A stretch of DNA of 34,526 nucleotides from an uncultured Bacteroides sp. (GCA_947074275.1 CAMTPA010000032.1:1-34526); one strand, 5' to 3'; shown: positions 16,975 to 26,214, counted from the stretch's first letter. A program made the numbers and translations. The notes: generated by a model not told the origin, from the letters alone.

Positions 16975-17760
16975 CTATTGCTTTTCGATAACCAGCACCA
17001 ACTGACCTTCGCCATTGTATAGCCCCACACCACCGGGAACTTTAGCAAACGACTGCACGCTATTGACAGCAGCAATAATTTTACTTTCCACATCCATATC
17101 AGGACACGACATCATTGTTGTTATCACACCCGGAAAAGATAATACCGTAGGATCGCTTGCATCCGCCTTAAACTCCCCATTCATAATGTTGCAACCAGCG
17201 TTGCCGTGAATGCGATTGGCTTCTACATCAAACTCTATAAAAGGTTGATTTTCCATACCAGCAGACACTGGTTCGCCATCCACCTCTGTTATCAGCCATT
17301 TACCAGCTAAGTCACTCACTGTGAAAGGAGGAATCTTCTCCAACAAAAGCAAAGCTTTATCCGTTTCGGAACAGAGTGCTATGCGATCGTCTTTCTCTTT
17401 CTTAAAAGCCTTTACATCGGCCAATGCAGTAAGAATGCTGTGTTCGAGCGATAAGTCGGGGCACGCCATACGTGTAGATCCCACCGAACCTAAATCGAGT
17501 TTTCCGGGTTTGGTGTTCACATCAAACGAAGCCATCATCCGATTGCATCCACTATATCCAAACATTTGTCCTGTTTCGGTATCGAAACCTATAAATGGAG
17601 TTTCTTGGTTGGCACCAACTTTCAAAGGAGCACCATTCACTTCCACAATATGCCATTCTCCACTCAGTGCCGACAAAGGTTCTGCCTCTTTTGCCGATTG
17701 GCAAGAACTCATTGCGAAAGCTGTGCCAGCAACGAGCATACTAAAAAACAATTTTCTCAT
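16975..17760 (-). CDS. Lipoprotein with two META (HslJ-like) domains
   Basis: A 261-residue lipoprotein with lipobox AMSSC (Cys20) and two tandem META domains, about residues 30-145 and 148-261. Both repeats share the same order: LSGEWHIVEVNGAPL / LAGKWLITEVDGEPV, then PFIGFD / PFIEFD, SGCNRM / AGCNIM, and RMACPD / MMSCPD. META domains occur in HslJ (heat-shock, novobiocin resistance) and in many envelope lipoproteins of unknown role, so no reaction is proposed. The paired GCN and (A/S)CPD cysteines in each repeat could be redox or disulfide partners. The ATG at 17760 follows a perfect -7 element at 17793-17800. The gene is monocistronic, divergent from the 17948 gene and ended by its own terminator. 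Confidence 0.88.
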   Translation of the reverse strand: MRKLFFSMLVAGTAFAMSSCQSAKEAEPLSALSGEWHIVEVNGAPLKVGANQETPFIGFDTETGQMFGYSGCNRMMASFDVNTKPGKLDLGSVGSTRMACPDLSLEHSILTALADVKAFKKEKDDRIALCSETDKALLLLEKIPPFTVSDLAGKWLITEVDGEPVSAGMENQPFIEFDVEANRIHGNAGCNIMNGEFKADASDPTVLSFPGVITTMMSCPDMDVESKIIAAVNSVQSFAKVPGGVGLYNGEGQLVLVIEKQ

Positions 17761-17792
17761 TATAAATAATGTTTAGGTTTAAAAACAAGCCG

Positions 17793-17800
17793 CAAATATA
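17793..17800 (-). promoter_or_regulatory. -7 element of the META gene
   Basis: Reads TATATTTG on the minus strand (perfect TAnnTTTG). The implied start near 17786 gives a leader of about 26 nt. The -33 box is not obvious. Confidence 0.55.
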
Positions 17801-17888
17801 TCAAAAATAACATAATGGCTATATTTTTGTTTGACAAGATAGCAATAAAAAAAGAGTGGAACGAATCATCAACTTCAAATAATTGACG

Positions 17889-17896
17889 TATATTTG
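17889..17896 (+). promoter_or_regulatory. -7 element of the 17948-recA cluster
   Basis: TATATTTG on the plus strand, about 45 nt of leader before the ATG at 17948. It stands back to back with the META promoter in a divergent spacer. No clear -33 box. Confidence 0.55.
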
Positions 17897-17947
17897 CTTC
17901 CTAAACAAATTCTTAAATACTTAATTTTTAATTCATAGAATAAAGAA

Positions 17948-19141
17948 ATGGGTAGAGTTCTTATTATCGGTGCGGGCGGTGTAGGTACTGTCGTAGCGCA
18001 CAAAGTGGCACAAAATGCCGAGATTTTCACTGACATTATGATTGCCAGTAGAACAAAGTCAAAATGTGATGCTATTGTAAAAGCCATCGGTAACCCAAAT
18101 ATCAAAACGGCGCAAGTAGATGCCGACAACGTAGATGAGCTGGTAGCTTTGTTTAATGACTTCAAGCCGGAGATGGTGATAAACGTGGCACTTCCTTATC
18201 AGGACTTGACTATTATGGAAGCTTGTTTGCAAGCTGGTGTCAACTATCTGGATACAGCCAACTACGAACCAAAAGATGTAGCTCACTTTGAATATAGCTG
18301 GCAATGGGCTTATAAAAAACGCTTTGAAGATGCTGGCTTAACTGCTATTTTAGGTTGTGGCTTCGACCCGGGTGTTAGTGGTATCTTTACCGCTTATGCA
18401 GCCAAGCACTATTTCGATGAAATGGAATACTTGGATATTGTGGATTGCAATGCAGGCGATCATCACAAAGCTTTTGCTACCAACTTCAATCCAGAAATCA
18501 ACATTCGTGAGATTACTCAAAATGGTCGTTATTTTGAGAATGGAGAATGGGTAACTACCGCTCCTCTTTCAATACATCAAGATATTACTTATCCAAACAT
18601 CGGCCCACGCGATTCTTATTTGCTATATCACGAAGAATTGGAATCGTTGGTGAAAAACTTCCCAACCATCAAGCGTGCTCGTTTTTGGATGACATTCGGA
18701 CAAGAGTATCTGACACATCTTCGAGTGATTCAAAACATAGGTATGGCAAGCATCGAACCAATCAATTACAACGGAATGGAAATCGTTCCATTGCAGTTTC
18801 TGAAAGCCGTGCTGCCTAACCCACAAGATTTGGGCGAAAACTACGAGGGCGAAACATCTATCGGTTGTCGTATTCGCGGCTTGAAAGATGGTAAAGAACG
18901 CACATACTACATCTATAACAATTGCAGCCACCGTGCAGCATACGAAGAAACAGGTATGCAAGGAGTGAGCTACACCACTGGTGTGCCTGCTATGATTGGT
19001 GCTATGATGTTTTTTAAAGGTGAGTGGAAACGTCCGGGAGTTTGGAATGTAGAGGAGTTTAACCCAGACCCATTTATGGAACAACTCAACAAACAAGGAT
19101 TGCCTTGGCACGAAGAGTTTGACAAAAACTTAGAAGTATAA
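17948..19141 (+). CDS. Saccharopine dehydrogenase family, probable carboxynorspermidine/carboxyspermidine dehydrogenase
   Basis: A 397-residue NAD(P)-dependent enzyme of the saccharopine-dehydrogenase fold. In Bacteroidetes this type condenses aspartate semialdehyde with a diamine to make carboxy(nor)spermidine, later decarboxylated to spermidine. The N-terminus MGRVLIIGAGGVGTVVAHK is a Rossmann motif (GxGGVG, residues 8-13), followed by SRTKSKC and the conserved GCGFDPGVSGIF (about 137-148). The alternative, lysine metabolism, is less likely because length and composition fit the polyamine enzyme. The ATG at 17948 sits behind a perfect -7 element. It leads a three-gene run: the peroxiredoxin begins 2 nt after its stop and recA 30 nt later, an arrangement I recall from other Bacteroidales. 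Confidence 0.85.
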   Translation: MGRVLIIGAGGVGTVVAHKVAQNAEIFTDIMIASRTKSKCDAIVKAIGNPNIKTAQVDADNVDELVALFNDFKPEMVINVALPYQDLTIMEACLQAGVNYLDTANYEPKDVAHFEYSWQWAYKKRFEDAGLTAILGCGFDPGVSGIFTAYAAKHYFDEMEYLDIVDCNAGDHHKAFATNFNPEINIREITQNGRYFENGEWVTTAPLSIHQDITYPNIGPRDSYLLYHEELESLVKNFPTIKRARFWMTFGQEYLTHLRVIQNIGMASIEPINYNGMEIVPLQFLKAVLPNPQDLGENYEGETSIGCRIRGLKDGKERTYYIYNNCSHRAAYEETGMQGVSYTTGVPAMIGAMMFFKGEWKRPGVWNVEEFNPDPFMEQLNKQGLPWHEEFDKNLEV

Positions 19142-19143
19142 CA

Positions 19144-19599
19144 ATGATGAATGTAGGTGATAAAGCTCCCGATATATTGGGAAAAGACGAAAATGGAAAA
19201 GAAATTCGTTTAAGTGACTACAAAGGGAAGAAAGTAATACTTTATTTTTATCCCAAAGACAGCACTCCAGGTTGCACAGCCGAAGCTTGCAGTATGCGCG
19301 ACAATTATGCTGCATTGCAAAAAGCGGGTTATGAGGTGATTGGTGTTAGCATAGACAGCCAGCAATCACATCAAAAGTTCATCGCTAAAAATGCTCTTCC
19401 TTTCCCTCTTATAGCCGATACCGACAAGAAGTTGGTAGAGGATTTTGGAGTATGGGGAGAAAAAACATTGGCAGGACGCAAATATATGGGAACTTTCCGA
19501 ACTACTTTCTTGATTGATGAGAAGGGGGTAATAGAGAAAATATTTACCCCTAAAGAGATAAAAACCAAAGAGCACGCAACGCAAATATTGGCATTGTAA
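19144..19599 (+). CDS. bcp: Thioredoxin-dependent thiol peroxidase Bcp/PrxQ
   Basis: A PrxQ/Bcp-type peroxiredoxin that reduces hydrogen peroxide and organic hydroperoxides using thioredoxin. The active block PKDSTPGCTAEACSMRD carries the peroxidatic Cys44 and a resolving Cys49 spaced CX4C, typical of the atypical two-Cys PrxQ class. 151 residues is the usual length with no signal peptide, so it is cytoplasmic. Two adjacent ATGs (19144, 19147) are possible starts and differ by one Met. It begins 2 nt after the previous stop, so translational coupling is likely, and it precedes recA by 30 nt. Confidence 0.95.
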   Translation: MMNVGDKAPDILGKDENGKEIRLSDYKGKKVILYFYPKDSTPGCTAEACSMRDNYAALQKAGYEVIGVSIDSQQSHQKFIAKNALPFPLIADTDKKLVEDFGVWGEKTLAGRKYMGTFRTTFLIDEKGVIEKIFTPKEIKTKEHATQILAL

Positions 19600-19629
19600 G
19601 GCAAGACAAACGATTTTAATAAAAACAGT

Positions 19630-20667
19630 ATGGCAAAAAAAGATGAACTAAATTTTGAAAACGGAAGTAAAATGGCATCAAACGAAAAACTAAAAGCCTT
19701 GCAGGCTGCTATGGACAAAATAGAAAAAAACTTCGGTAAAGGTTCTATTATGAAAATGGGCGATGAGGTAGTAGAACAAATCGAAGTGATTCCTACTGGT
19801 TCGATAGCACTAAATGCAGCTTTGGGTGTAGGTGGTTATCCTCGTGGTAGAATAATCGAAATATACGGTCCTGAGTCATCGGGTAAAACTACTTTGGCTA
19901 TCCACGCCATTGCCGAAGCACAAAAGGCAGGCGGCATCGCAGCGTTTATTGATGCCGAACACGCTTTCGACCGTTTTTATGCCGAAAAGCTTGGAGTAGA
20001 TGTAGACAATCTGTTTATATCACAACCTGATAATGGAGAACAAGCTCTCGAAATAGCCGAACAACTGATTCGCTCTTCAGCTATCGACATCATTGTAATA
20101 GACTCGGTTGCAGCCCTCACACCCAAAGCGGAAATCGAAGGTGATATGGGTGATAACAAAGTGGGATTACAAGCTCGATTGATGTCGCAAGCTCTTCGCA
20201 AGTTGACCTCGGCAGTAAGCAAAACTCGCACCACATGTATCTTTATCAATCAGCTCCGCGAAAAGATTGGTGTTATGTTTGGCAATCCTGAAACAACAAC
20301 GGGTGGTAATGCCTTGAAGTTCTACGCATCAGTCCGTCTTGATATTCGTGGTAGCTCTCCAATTAAGGATGGAGAAGAGATGCTTGGTAAACTGACCAAA
20401 GTGAAAGTTATCAAAAACAAAGTAGCCCCTCCATTCCGTAGAGCAGAGTTCGACATTATGTTTGGAGAAGGTATTTCGCGCGCTGGAGAAATCATCGACT
20501 TAGGTGCTGATATGGGAATCGTGAAAAAAAGCGGTTCGTGGTATAGCTACAATGACACCAAATTGGGACAAGGACGTGACGCTGCAAAACAATGCGTCAT
20601 TGACAACCCTGAATTGGCAGAAGAGCTGGAAGCACAAATATTCGATCGCCTGAAAGAGAATAAATAA
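19630..20667 (+). CDS. recA: Recombinase RecA
   Basis: RecA, the ATP-dependent strand-exchange protein of homologous recombination and co-protease for the SOS response. 345 residues, full length. Clear landmarks are GPESSGKTT (Walker A, about 80-88), [29 protein letters not shown] (Walker B and loop L1 region), [54 protein letters not shown] (loop L2 region, given here as the recognised family block around 185-240), and a short acidic/basic tail. The start ATG 19630 gives [12 protein letters not shown]; an internal Met at residue 15 is a less likely alternative. It is last in the 17948-20667 run, closed by a strong terminator. I saw no obvious LexA-type operator upstream. Confidence 0.99.
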   Translation: MAKKDELNFENGSKMASNEKLKALQAAMDKIEKNFGKGSIMKMGDEVVEQIEVIPTGSIALNAALGVGGYPRGRIIEIYGPESSGKTTLAIHAIAEAQKAGGIAAFIDAEHAFDRFYAEKLGVDVDNLFISQPDNGEQALEIAEQLIRSSAIDIIVIDSVAALTPKAEIEGDMGDNKVGLQARLMSQALRKLTSAVSKTRTTCIFINQLREKIGVMFGNPETTTGGNALKFYASVRLDIRGSSPIKDGEEMLGKLTKVKVIKNKVAPPFRRAEFDIMFGEGISRAGEIIDLGADMGIVKKSGSWYSYNDTKLGQGRDAAKQCVIDNPELAEELEAQIFDRLKENK

Positions 20668-20691
20668 ACAATTTATATCTTAAACAGTTAC

Positions 20692-20729
20692 AATAAGGTG
20701 TTTGACATTGTCGAACACCTTATTTTTTA
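20692..20729 (+). terminator. Rho-independent terminator after recA
   Basis: AATAAGGTGTTTGAC (20692-20706) pairs with GTCGAACACCTTATT (20710-20724), one G-T wobble, 3-nt loop, with a T-tract to 20729. Starts 24 nt after the recA stop. Confidence 0.93.
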
Positions 20730-20803
20730 TACAATTTTCTAAGGCAAATATTTAGCAGATTATAGTATTCTTATTATATTGGCTAAATCAAAAATCTTAT
20801 GCA

Positions 20804-22312
20804 ATGAAAAATCAAATTAAAAAAAGCTCTATCTATACAGAAAACGAATTGTCACGTTGTTTGCTGTGCAACAATCCACCTTGCTCAAAAGTGTGTGGCA
20901 AAATTGATACGGGAAAAATCATTCGCTCCTATTATTTCAAAAATAAAGCAGGAGCAGCCTTGAGGTTGAAAGACAACTCCGACTGTGCAACTTGCGAAAC
21001 ACAAAACTGCATCAAAGCCTGTATAAGAGGACGAGTAGATTTGCCGATAGATATACCGTTTTTGATGGATTATATAAGAGATGAAGTTCGTCTTCACACT
21101 CAAGACACAATTGATGAGCCCAATTTAAAAATTGATTTTTGCGGTATCGAATGTGAAAACCCTTTTGTTTTAGGATCTTCAGTCATCAGTAGCAACTATG
21201 AGATGTGCGCCTCCGCATTAGAAGCAGGATGGGGAGGCATAGCAACAAAAACAGTAGGCTATGTCACTTGCAAAGAAGTTTCGCCGCGCTTTGAGATTAG
21301 CGAAAAAGAGAATGGACATTTTAATGGGTTTAAAAACTTTGAACAAATATCTGAACACTCCATCGAAAAAGATTTGAAATGGATAAAGCGTTTAAAAAAA
21401 GATTATCCCACAAAATTGATTATTGTATCCATAATGGGAAGCGATGAAAAGGAATGGGGAGAACTTGCGCAGTTAGTAACAGAAAATGGCGGAGCGGATA
21501 TTATTGAATGTAATTTCTCGTGTCCTCAGATGACTTTCAAAAATATGGGTTCGGATACAGGAGAAAACAGTGAGTTGGTAGAACTTTATACACGTGCGTG
21601 CAAAACAAACACACATCTGCCTATATTGGCTAAGTTGACTCCAAATCTTAGTTCACCCGATGCTTTTGTAGAGGCTGCAATGCGTGGAGGAGCAATAGGC
21701 ATATCGGGAATCAACACTATTAAGTCATTGACAACAGTAGATTTTCATAATACGTTAGACAAAGGGGTATGTGGAAAAACTGCAATATCAGGTTATTCAG
21801 GCAAAGCAGTGAAGCCCATTGCATTGCGTTTTATGCGTGATACTGCAATGAAATTCCACCCTGCTCATCACTCCATTAGCGGCATTGGCGGCATAGAAAC
21901 TTGGCGAGATGCTTTGGATTTTATTATGATAGGTGCCTCAAATTTGCAAGTGTGTACAGCTGTTATGGAGTATGGACAGCGTATTATTGAAGACTTAACA
22001 GAGGGGTTAAAGCTTTTTATGAAAGAGCAAAAAATCCATTCATTGCAAGAATTGGTGGGTTGTGCCTTGAAAGATATAATACCGGCTTCCGACCTCAATC
22101 GAAGCAGTATAGTGTATCCTGTTTTTGATTTAAGCAGTTGTGTGAAATGCGGCCGCTGCTACTTATCTTGTCGCGATGGTGGACATCAAGCCATTGAATT
22201 GATTAAAGGACGTACTCCTAATTTAATAGTTGATAAATGCGTAGGGTGTCAACTGTGCCGTTTGGTTTGCCCTGTGAATGCTATATCAGAAGGTAAACGC
22301 ATAGATAGATAA
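20804..22312 (+). CDS. preA: PreA-like dihydropyrimidine dehydrogenase with an extra N-terminal Fe-S domain
   Basis: A 502-residue flavoprotein related to PreA, the FMN subunit that interconverts uracil/thymine and dihydropyrimidines. From the N-terminus: a cysteine-rich segment with two CX2CX4CX3C sets (Cys19/22/27/31 and 61/64/69/73), like the Fe-S front end of mammalian DPD and GltD; the dihydroorotate-dehydrogenase-like FMN barrel (about 105-410) with FCGIECENPFVLGSS and CNFSCPQM; and a two-[4Fe-4S] ferredoxin tail (CVKCGRCYLSC and CVGCQLCRLVCP). The position of the human DPD catalytic cysteine appears to be Thr (MGSDTGEN), a variant I believe is shared by other bacterial homologues. No PreT-type FAD/NADPH subunit is adjacent, so its electron partner is unknown. 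The ATG at 20804 is preceded by a near -7 element (TATATTGG). Transcription ends at a shared terminator. Confidence 0.85.
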   Translation: MKNQIKKSSIYTENELSRCLLCNNPPCSKVCGKIDTGKIIRSYYFKNKAGAALRLKDNSDCATCETQNCIKACIRGRVDLPIDIPFLMDYIRDEVRLHTQDTIDEPNLKIDFCGIECENPFVLGSSVISSNYEMCASALEAGWGGIATKTVGYVTCKEVSPRFEISEKENGHFNGFKNFEQISEHSIEKDLKWIKRLKKDYPTKLIIVSIMGSDEKEWGELAQLVTENGGADIIECNFSCPQMTFKNMGSDTGENSELVELYTRACKTNTHLPILAKLTPNLSSPDAFVEAAMRGGAIGISGINTIKSLTTVDFHNTLDKGVCGKTAISGYSGKAVKPIALRFMRDTAMKFHPAHHSISGIGGIETWRDALDFIMIGASNLQVCTAVMEYGQRIIEDLTEGLKLFMKEQKIHSLQELVGCALKDIIPASDLNRSSIVYPVFDLSSCVKCGRCYLSCRDGGHQAIELIKGRTPNLIVDKCVGCQLCRLVCPVNAISEGKRIDR

Positions 22313-22349
22313 AAAAAAGGTTGGCATCGAACTGATGCTAACCTTTTTT
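22313..22349. terminator. Bidirectional terminator between preA-like and yeiH-like genes
   Basis: AAAAAAGGTTGGCATC (22313-22328) pairs with GATGCTAACCTTTTTT (22334-22349), one wobble, 5-nt loop. A/T tails on both sides make it work for both convergent genes. Confidence 0.92.
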
Positions 22350-22376
22350 GTAAACAAACTAATTAATCTTATTATC

Positions 22377-23369
22377 TTAAATCCACATAATATAGGCAAG
22401 AGATGCTACACTAATGATGAGCCAAAGCAATACACCCAATATCAAGGGACGTAATCCCACTGCTTTGATTACATTCATCGAAAGCGAAGCTCCAATGAAA
22501 AACATAGTAATCGTCAATGTTTTGCGTGCCAACTCATTAATAGCCAATCCTATTTGTGGCACTCCATTGAGTAAATAGGTATTTACTACCATTGCACCTA
22601 CAAAGAAGAAGATAAACCACGGAATTGTAATTTTTTGTCCTTTTGTTTTAAATACGAAAGAGGTAAAAAATGCCATTGGAATAATCCAAAGCGCACGTGT
22701 TAGCTTTATAGTAGTGGCTATACCCAAAGCTTCTTCTCCATAAGCTGCCCCTGCGCCTACTACCGAACTGGTATCGTGGATAGCGATTGCAGCCCAAGTT
22801 CCAAACTGTTGCTGCGTCATATCGAGCGCGTGACCTATTGCAGGGAATATAAACAATGCGATAGCATTCAAAATGAAAATTGTAGCTAAAGAAACAGACA
22901 TCTCAGAGTCATTAGCACGCATCACAGGCCCTACTGCCGCAATAGCACTACCACCACAAATAGCTGTACCCGAGCCAATCAGATAGGATGTTTTCTTATC
23001 GAGCTTAAAAAGCTTGCGTCCCATAAAAAAACCTATGGCAAGCGTTCCGATAACGGATATTACCGTAAATGCCATACCTTCCTTTCCCGAAGCTACCGCA
23101 GAGTGTAGATTCATACCAAAACCCAAACCTACCACTGAGTATTGCAGGAGATATTTTGAAGTCTTTTTATTAAAGTTGGGATGTGCTTGCCCGCAAAGCA
23201 ATGCAAAAGCCAATCCAAGAAAAAGTGCCACAGGAGGAGTAACCCAGTTTGAAGCAGCTTGTAAGCCCGGAATATAATCGAGCAATAAAAAGAGTGTAAT
23301 GAAGGAAAGAAGTCCCACGTAGATTTTTTTGTTGTGCGCTTGCAACGTCTTTATCAATTTAGATGCCAT
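22377..23369 (-). CDS. YeiH/UPF0324 family putative sulfate-type exporter
   Basis: A polytopic inner-membrane protein of 330 residues from the YeiH (UPF0324, Cons_hypoth698) family. Some family members are proposed to export sulfate or related anions, but the substrate is not firmly known. I count about ten hydrophobic helices. The family signature GSGTAICGGSAIAAVGPVMRA-like block (about residues 132-151) and IAIHDTSSVVGAGAAYG (about 195-211) are both present. The ATG at 23369 has a good upstream -7 (23405-23412) with a leader of about 30 nt. It is monocistronic and convergent with the preA-like gene. Nothing nearby suggests sulfur metabolism, so the physiological role is open. Confidence 0.9.
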   Translation of the reverse strand: MASKLIKTLQAHNKKIYVGLLSFITLFLLLDYIPGLQAASNWVTPPVALFLGLAFALLCGQAHPNFNKKTSKYLLQYSVVGLGFGMNLHSAVASGKEGMAFTVISVIGTLAIGFFMGRKLFKLDKKTSYLIGSGTAICGGSAIAAVGPVMRANDSEMSVSLATIFILNAIALFIFPAIGHALDMTQQQFGTWAAIAIHDTSSVVGAGAAYGEEALGIATTIKLTRALWIIPMAFFTSFVFKTKGQKITIPWFIFFFVGAMVVNTYLLNGVPQIGLAINELARKTLTITMFFIGASLSMNVIKAVGLRPLILGVLLWLIISVASLAYIMWI

Positions 23370-23404
23370 ATCTTTGTATTTCGTTTATAATTATTTTCCG
23401 AGTG

Positions 23405-23412
23405 CAAAGATA
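23405..23412 (-). promoter_or_regulatory. -7 element of the yeiH-like gene
   Basis: Reads TATCTTTG on the minus strand (perfect TAnnTTTG). An imperfect -33 (ATTG, near 23433-23437) lies about 21 bp upstream. Confidence 0.6.
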
Positions 23413-23478
23413 CAGCATCCTAAGTTTACATACCAATTGTTTCTTTTTATACGTTATAACTTTTAGTTATGCGAACAA

Positions 23479-26214
23479 TCAAACTCTAAACCCTACTCGA
23501 TTCCTGCCTTGATGAGCAGACCTGTTGCGGATATTAAACTTCTCAAACGCTGCAATTACATCTTCTACCTCCACTTGCTGAAACAAGTTCTTATCGATTG
23601 GTGCAGCCATTTTAATAATGCGATTTGCCATTGCAGGCATTATCCCATTACGAACATACTGTTCCACCCAACGTGCGTTACTAAAAAAAGAATCTTTTAT
23701 AGCAATGGTTTCAGTTATCGTAGAGAGTAGTTTTTCACGCGCCTCAGCAGTCAACCGATATTCTTCTTTCGAAAATATATGTTCGGCTATATCCAACAGC
23801 TCTTGCGAGGAGTAATCTTCGAAATGAAAAGTATGTGGAAAACGCCCTTTCAGTCCAGGATTGGTTTCCATCATTTTAGCCATTTCTTTATCATACCCTG
23901 CCATAATCACCAGCATATCCGGATTCTTTTGCGCCAACACGGTAAGCAAGCATTCAATAGCACGCATACCGAAATCTTTCCTGTCGTCACCTCCATCGCA
24001 TAGCGTGTATGCCTCGTCGATAAACAACACATTGCCCCGCGCTTGGTTCAGCACAGCTTGCATATTCTTTTCGGTATCACCGATGTATCGCCCCACCATT
24101 TGGCTTCGCTCTGTCACCACCACTTCGCCTTTGGATAGCACCCCCAGCGAACGATAAATTTTGCCTACCATCTTTGCCACAGTTGTTTTGCCTGTCCCCG
24201 GATTTCCTGTAAAAATCATATGATGACAATCTTCCAAAACGATATTCAAACCCATTCTCTGGCGTTGCTCATTAAACCACATCCTATTGAATGCAGTTGT
24301 CATATTTTGTTTCACACTTGTCAGTCCCACCATTTTATTTAACTCCAACATACTTTCATCAAATGAGTATTTGCCTTTCAGTATGTAATGTTCATCCACA
24401 TCGGACGGGCGAATGGTAGAAAGATGTAATTTCGTATTCTTATCTTTGGCTTTCTTTGCCCGTAATATTCGGTTTTGATAACGTGGCATAATTCCATTGC
24501 GAACAAAATCGATTACATAATCTTCATTCCAGTTGCTCAACATTCCCTCTTGATGTGCTTTGATAAAAAGCTTAGCTAATTTGTCTTGTGTCTCGGGTAG
24601 CAAATGCAAACTAAATCGCTTCAACTGCAATTGCAGAAAGTGCATTATTTCTTGTTCGTTTGCATCTTGCGGTTCTATTCTGTTTTCGGAAGGGAAAAAA
24701 CGAGCTAAAGTGGGGTTTGCTTCCAACAGCTGATTTATTTCAGCTTCGGTTCCTTTCAGAAACAACGACCATTGTTTGAATTGATGCAATTTCTTTTCGA
24801 ATCGTTGTACCACAGCTTTCCCACCACCAGCCAGCAGGCTTCCGATGTTGTACAAGCAAATGGTGCTATCATTACAGCTTTCAAGCAAGTTGTTCACCTC
24901 TTCGTACGGGTCTACTGCATTGCGTGGCTCTACAAGCGTAGCGCAATCCTTTGAAGAGCAAGAATAATCTTCATTGATTATTTTAGAAAAGCATCGCAAA
25001 ATAGCATTATTCCCCGAATCGTAATCGGTGGTGTATATATAGTGGTTGTTATACTCCAATTGGTTTAAACCGTGCTCTTTGCGCATTGCATTTATTCGGT
25101 TTCTGCTATAATGTTCCAACACTTTCTGCTTGATGGCGATAGTGCCCATCGACTCTCCCAACCCATTCCAACCACTATTTCTTTCAATCAGATATTTCCC
25201 AAGAAAATAGTTTTCATCATTTATCTTTATCAGATGCCCTTTCTTTTCTATTATCTTATCGTTTTGCAGAGCAAAATCGTACCGATAAAAAGGTTCTCCA
25301 TTGTGTTTCACAATCAAAAAATAATCTCCAGGCATCCAAATAAAAGAGGAGTTAATGGCAAGAGAAATAGAATTTATTGGAGGCAAAGCTCCGTTAGCAT
25401 AAAGCACATTATTTTTTCCCATCATACACAAATTCTGGTTGAAACAACACACCGTATACTCATCCATCTTATCAGGAAAAATATCTGCTTTTAGATTTAC
25501 CAAAATATCACCCGCACACAATTGCTGCTGGTTTGTATTTTTCAAAGCAGCTTTTTCTACGTTGGCACTACAAATAACAGGATGTTTCAAATCCTCACCT
25601 TTGGGTAGCACGGTAAATTCAAACCGACTGTGTCGTTTCCAACGATTAAAATATTTCTCATTCGTCTCGCACTTCACATTGCGCATCAACAAAAAGTATT
25701 TTCCTGGAGGTAGTTCGTCTAAATCGGTCGAAAAATCACAATAATATTCATCGGATAGAGGATACTCGAACTTGCCAGCCAATGGCTGAGGTTCACCCTC
25801 ACGATAAAGAAGCACCAACACCCTTTCTTCATCAGAGGGCATCACCGTAGAATCCAGTTCTTTAAGACTCAGGAAAAAACTCACATAGCCCTCTATTTCT
25901 ACATTTTCATAAATACAGGTTTTACCCACTTCCAAAGGCACATTCTGACGAAATACGCATAGCTCCATACGACTAAAAACATAATCTTCTTTCAGATTTT
26001 TCGGAATCATATACGCCACCCCTTCGTGCATATAGGGCACCAATGCAAACCGATCGCCATCTACCGCAATCTCATTAGTCTGTCGTCGCTGCATACGTGT
26101 TTTCTTTTTTTCTTCAGTTTTTTCATTTTCGCCCGTAGATACAGAGATAAGATCTGCGAATATTTTGTCGAAATCGTCTTGTTCAAAATCGGGAGTTTCT
26201 ATATTATTTTCCAT
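23479..26214 (-). CDS. Large AAA ATPase (CbxX/CfqX-SpoVK type) with beta-rich N-terminus and degenerate first AAA module
   Basis: A 911-residue cytoplasmic protein from ATG 26214 (a TTG 9 nt upstream is rejected). The C-terminal AAA module is intact: GNPGTGKT (670-677), Walker B NVLFIDEAYT (728-737), MLVIMAGY sensor strand, arginine-containing NPGLKGRFP (about 785-793) and a lid. It resembles CbxX/CfqX (Rubisco activase) and SpoVK ATPases, which remodel protein partners. A second copy precedes it (about 400-585): WSLFLKGTEAEINQLL and NPTLARFFP match the sensor/arginine region, and DYVIDFVRNGIMPRYQNRIL matches the lid, but no P-loop remains. Residues about 55-325 carry two beta-rich repeats ending LPPGKYFLLMRN and WMPGDYFLIVKHN. 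Partner proteins are not encoded nearby. Its mRNA may begin at the promoter at 26639-26670 with a long structured leader. Confidence 0.85.
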   Translation of the reverse strand: MENNIETPDFEQDDFDKIFADLISVSTGENEKTEEKKKTRMQRRQTNEIAVDGDRFALVPYMHEGVAYMIPKNLKEDYVFSRMELCVFRQNVPLEVGKTCIYENVEIEGYVSFFLSLKELDSTVMPSDEERVLVLLYREGEPQPLAGKFEYPLSDEYYCDFSTDLDELPPGKYFLLMRNVKCETNEKYFNRWKRHSRFEFTVLPKGEDLKHPVICSANVEKAALKNTNQQQLCAGDILVNLKADIFPDKMDEYTVCCFNQNLCMMGKNNVLYANGALPPINSISLAINSSFIWMPGDYFLIVKHNGEPFYRYDFALQNDKIIEKKGHLIKINDENYFLGKYLIERNSGWNGLGESMGTIAIKQKVLEHYSRNRINAMRKEHGLNQLEYNNHYIYTTDYDSGNNAILRCFSKIINEDYSCSSKDCATLVEPRNAVDPYEEVNNLLESCNDSTICLYNIGSLLAGGGKAVVQRFEKKLHQFKQWSLFLKGTEAEINQLLEANPTLARFFPSENRIEPQDANEQEIMHFLQLQLKRFSLHLLPETQDKLAKLFIKAHQEGMLSNWNEDYVIDFVRNGIMPRYQNRILRAKKAKDKNTKLHLSTIRPSDVDEHYILKGKYSFDESMLELNKMVGLTSVKQNMTTAFNRMWFNEQRQRMGLNIVLEDCHHMIFTGNPGTGKTTVAKMVGKIYRSLGVLSKGEVVVTERSQMVGRYIGDTEKNMQAVLNQARGNVLFIDEAYTLCDGGDDRKDFGMRAIECLLTVLAQKNPDMLVIMAGYDKEMAKMMETNPGLKGRFPHTFHFEDYSSQELLDIAEHIFSKEEYRLTAEAREKLLSTITETIAIKDSFFSNARWVEQYVRNGIMPAMANRIIKMAAPIDKNLFQQVEVEDVIAAFEKFNIRNRSAHQGRNRVGFRV

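Noticed and set aside
18623..19111. 162-codon minus-strand frame inside the 17948 gene
   Set aside because: Shadow of a well-conserved dehydrogenase; no promoter or domain.
21540..21575. Loss of the DPD catalytic cysteine as evidence of an inactive PreA
   Set aside because: The Thr variant seems common in bacterial homologues as I remember them, so it may mark a subfamily rather than decay.
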